A DNA stretch of 64,000 bases from Stenopsyche tienmushanensis (lineage: Eukaryota > Arthropoda > Insecta > Trichoptera > Stenopsychidae). The notes below the pieces were generated by a model, which saw nothing but the letters and a program-made list of their open reading frames with translations, had not been told where the DNA came from and did not search any database. Location of the stretch: assembly GCA_008973525.1 (NCBI GenBank), contig WACJ01000404.1, forward strand, positions 1,798,001 through 1,862,000, read 5' to 3'. How positions within the stretch are numbered: the stretch's first letter is position 1; the number at the start of each line of letters is the position of its first letter. Of the stretch, positions 61,331 to 64,000 are shown piece by piece. The translations under genes and the position numbers were made by a program.

Positions 61331-64000
61331 TTGAATCCAGCGTCTCACTGTTGCGTATTTCTATAACGACTTACAAATATTAACTTTATGAACGTCTTTC
61401 TATATTGTTTTCCATACGACAACTGTCTAAATATCTTTCGAGATCAACCTCGAAATTTGCATTCCTACCCTTGTCATTTTATTTTTGTTAGTTTGGCTAA
61501 TGACAGAGTAATTGGTGAAGCTTATCGATCTAAGATAATTAACACCTAAGAGAAGATTTGCCACGTGTCGCATTCTGTCGACCATCGAATTTGAGCTCCG
61601 TGAGAAACAACACTGATTCAGGTTGGGCGACGAGAGTGTTAATGCTTTTATTAAAACCAGTGTCCACATTACATCCAAACTTGTTTATTTTAAATATATC
61701 ATGATCAATTTATCTAAAAACAAATCGATTTTGTCGATTACTGGAGCTTTTTTATTTCAATGCTTTCGTTATTAGAATTTTTGATCTTAAAATTCAACCA
61801 AGTGAATTGAAACATACACAAAAGATGACATGATTTAATATGCTCATCTTTATTAATATTATTTAAAATTATTAATATTAATAATAATTTAAAATAAATC
61901 ATGAAAATTCCGGTTATTATATCAGTTTTGGTCAAAGTGATTTAGTCTAAAAGTAACCTAATTAACCGGACTTCATTATACTATCATAAAATATTAGTGA
62001 AATGATTGACATTTTCAAACGTAGAAAGCATGCAAGCTTTAATCATGCTCATAATTATTTTGTTAATTGCATGAGTAATATCTATATAATTGTAACAAGA
62101 TAACTGAAATTATGTAGTTATTTTCGAAGTAATTTTCATTATGAATATTTGGTAAAAATTCAGTTGATTTATTATGTATTGCTGCAAGACCTTTTTTGAT
62201 GTTATCATCCAGAATTATGGCAACACACTTTAACTTAAAATAATTGGAGCATTGAATATTCATGTAATATTTCTTTTCTACGATTACATATTATAACACA
62301 ATCGGTCCTTATCAAAGAGAGCACCTAATTTATCGCCCTTACATCCGTCATTGATAGTCTCAAATATGTTATACATAACGAAGTAAAATATTATTACATC
62401 TTATTCAATAGCAATGCGTTGATTCTGAATCTTCGGATGCATGAAAGCAGTCAAAAACTTAAATCGTTATCTGGTGGCTTTAAAAATTGATAATCGTGCG
62501 ATAATATTGCAATTCTTATTCTTTGAGGTGTGCCTTTAAATTTCACTCTTAAAAAAAATTCGCCATACCGGTTTTGAAATAATGTTTGCGAATCGAAAAT
62601 CAAAATGTCGCTCAAGCTAAATCATTCCGTGGATCGGCAATATTTAATTTTATGGGGTCATTGCGTATTTTCGAATTCGCGTCGAAATATCGCAATACCA
62701 TTTTGTTGCATTTGTTTAAAAAAAATAAAATTGATCCCTGAGTGTTTAGTAAAAGGAGTTTATGCTAAAATGAAGGCCGAATCTTTATATAGAGCCCCTT
62801 AGGCGAAAATGCCAAATATTGACGATTTTGTATATCAGTTTCAAAATTTCTCTAATCACATAGTAGGAAATTTGCGAAATACATCGACGTTAACCAGATA
62901 GACGTAATTATCTTCAAGTGTACTGCAATAACAGTTCGAAGTGCCATTTTCACTGGTAATGTCAAACTGGGCGATGGTTTAAAAAAAAGAGTGAAATTGT
63001 CTGCGGAAGATTCAATGACCTAGACCTCAATGAAGTTGAAGAATCGACGATGACTTGGAGACGAGTTTGACACGCAAGGTAAAGGTTACAGAATACCAGC
63101 ACTCCCGAAAAAAAAATGTTGAGCAACTCTAAAAATAGTATATAATTTCTTTTCGTGCTCTGAAGATTGAAAGGCCAGGAGTTTTCAATCATCTTCGTCG
63201 AATTTTACAGTTAGCACATAAACGTTAATCAGTTTAGATAGTTTTTAGGTAACTGACGTCCATGAAAGGAAGAAATTCTTGATAAGTGCTATTAACTTAA
63301 TTAGTTTTTCATCAATCAAAAGATCTGCAACTAATTGAATCAAATGAACAAAGTCAAATAACTTGGATAGACGTTTTATATTGCAATGTACGTACATATA
63401 TATTGGGAAAAAAAGCATCTGGAATACAAAACGATAATATGTTAATGATTGAGAGGCATAATCAGAATTATTCCTGGAGATTTAAATACTATTATACAAA
63501 ACCAATTTGAACACGCAGGATACAACTTTGGACATTCTTCAGCATTTCCAATCGAAAATTGTACAAATGTACAACAAATCGCTGTAACACGTTTGATACA
63601 CAACAAATTAAAATGGAGTTGCAGCATTACCTATAAGATGTGTTTCATCCCAAGTTGAAAGGCTGGTCAAACAAGTCTTCAAGTTACAGTATAGCGTTTT
63701 ATGATCTTAGACCTTGATGAAAGCTTCAAAACCTGAACGGATGGAAAGGCTATATTAAAAAGCGAAGATATAGTAATAACTAAATACAGACTATCAAGAG
63801 GAAAGAAGATACATAATATTATACAAAAAAAGATTTCATGAGCTTTAAAACGTATTTTGAATTGTTAACATCTTATGGACCGTTAAATGCAGCAAATAAC
63901 TTCGCAACTCAATTGATTTTGTTAAAATTTATAAAGAGATTCAAATTCAAGTTTGAAGACATCTTTGCCAATGAATGTGCTAATTTTAAATTGTGTAATA
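61331..64000. other. Right end of window without recognisable genes
   Basis: ORFs up to 83 residues occur on both strands. The one at 63,449-63,658 (+) partly overlaps one on the minus strand. None has a recognisable motif. No transposon ends or RNA genes were found. Confidence 0.45.

Noticed and set aside
1..64000. CRISPR arrays, operons, riboswitches or other prokaryotic systems
   Set aside because: The window is clearly eukaryotic: introns, AATAAA signals and insect-type transposons. No regularly spaced repeats with unique spacers were seen.

Overview
The window is nuclear DNA from an animal, most probably an insect. It is strongly AT-rich, its genes are split by GT...AG introns, and it is littered with decayed DNA transposons. 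Two genes are recognisable by family: the homeobox gene Dbx and the ribosomal protein gene RpL14. I cannot fix the insect order. A four-unit TAACC tract matches the common insect telomere motif but is too short to carry weight. There is nothing prokaryotic, no CRISPR array, and no rRNA or tRNA gene that I could recognise.

Layout. (1) 1-18,299: the 3' part of Dbx on the + strand. One exon at the left edge holds homeodomain residues 1-44 and the last exon (17,847-18,299) holds residues 45-60 plus the C-terminus. They are separated by a 17.7 kb intron with GC-rich islands and several transposon remnants. (2) 20,277-21,745: a complete five-exon RpL14 gene with a pyrimidine-tract start. (3) 22-26.7 kb: transposon debris, including a decayed transposase tail and a cluster of Merlin (ISXO2-like) elements. 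(4) 27,450-36,940: a five-exon gene for an unrecognised secreted protein of about 258 residues, with an 8.3 kb first intron full of repeats. (5) 38,171-40,249: a tandem paralog of that gene, four exons, about 127 residues, with the same signal-peptide/exon architecture but a short, very basic tail. (6) 40.3-64 kb: no confident host gene; remnants of Tigger/pogo, mariner, hAT and piggyBac-like elements, plus a few coding-like islands that I could not identify.

The most interesting feature is the tandem pair at 27.4-40.2 kb. Both genes encode a signal peptide followed by a shared module of about 56 residues (IIP[ED]E ... IPxIKKGT.SR[VI]GFG ... GN.ADFQV.F..GPQS). The first two splice phases are identical, one intron has been gained or lost, and the C-termini are completely different. 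I do not recognise the family. The other repeat families (a TTAA-flanked MITE in four copies, a GCGATTTTT-type Tigger family in three copies, and a hairpin-bearing hAT-like family in three copies) explain much of the remaining non-coding sequence.
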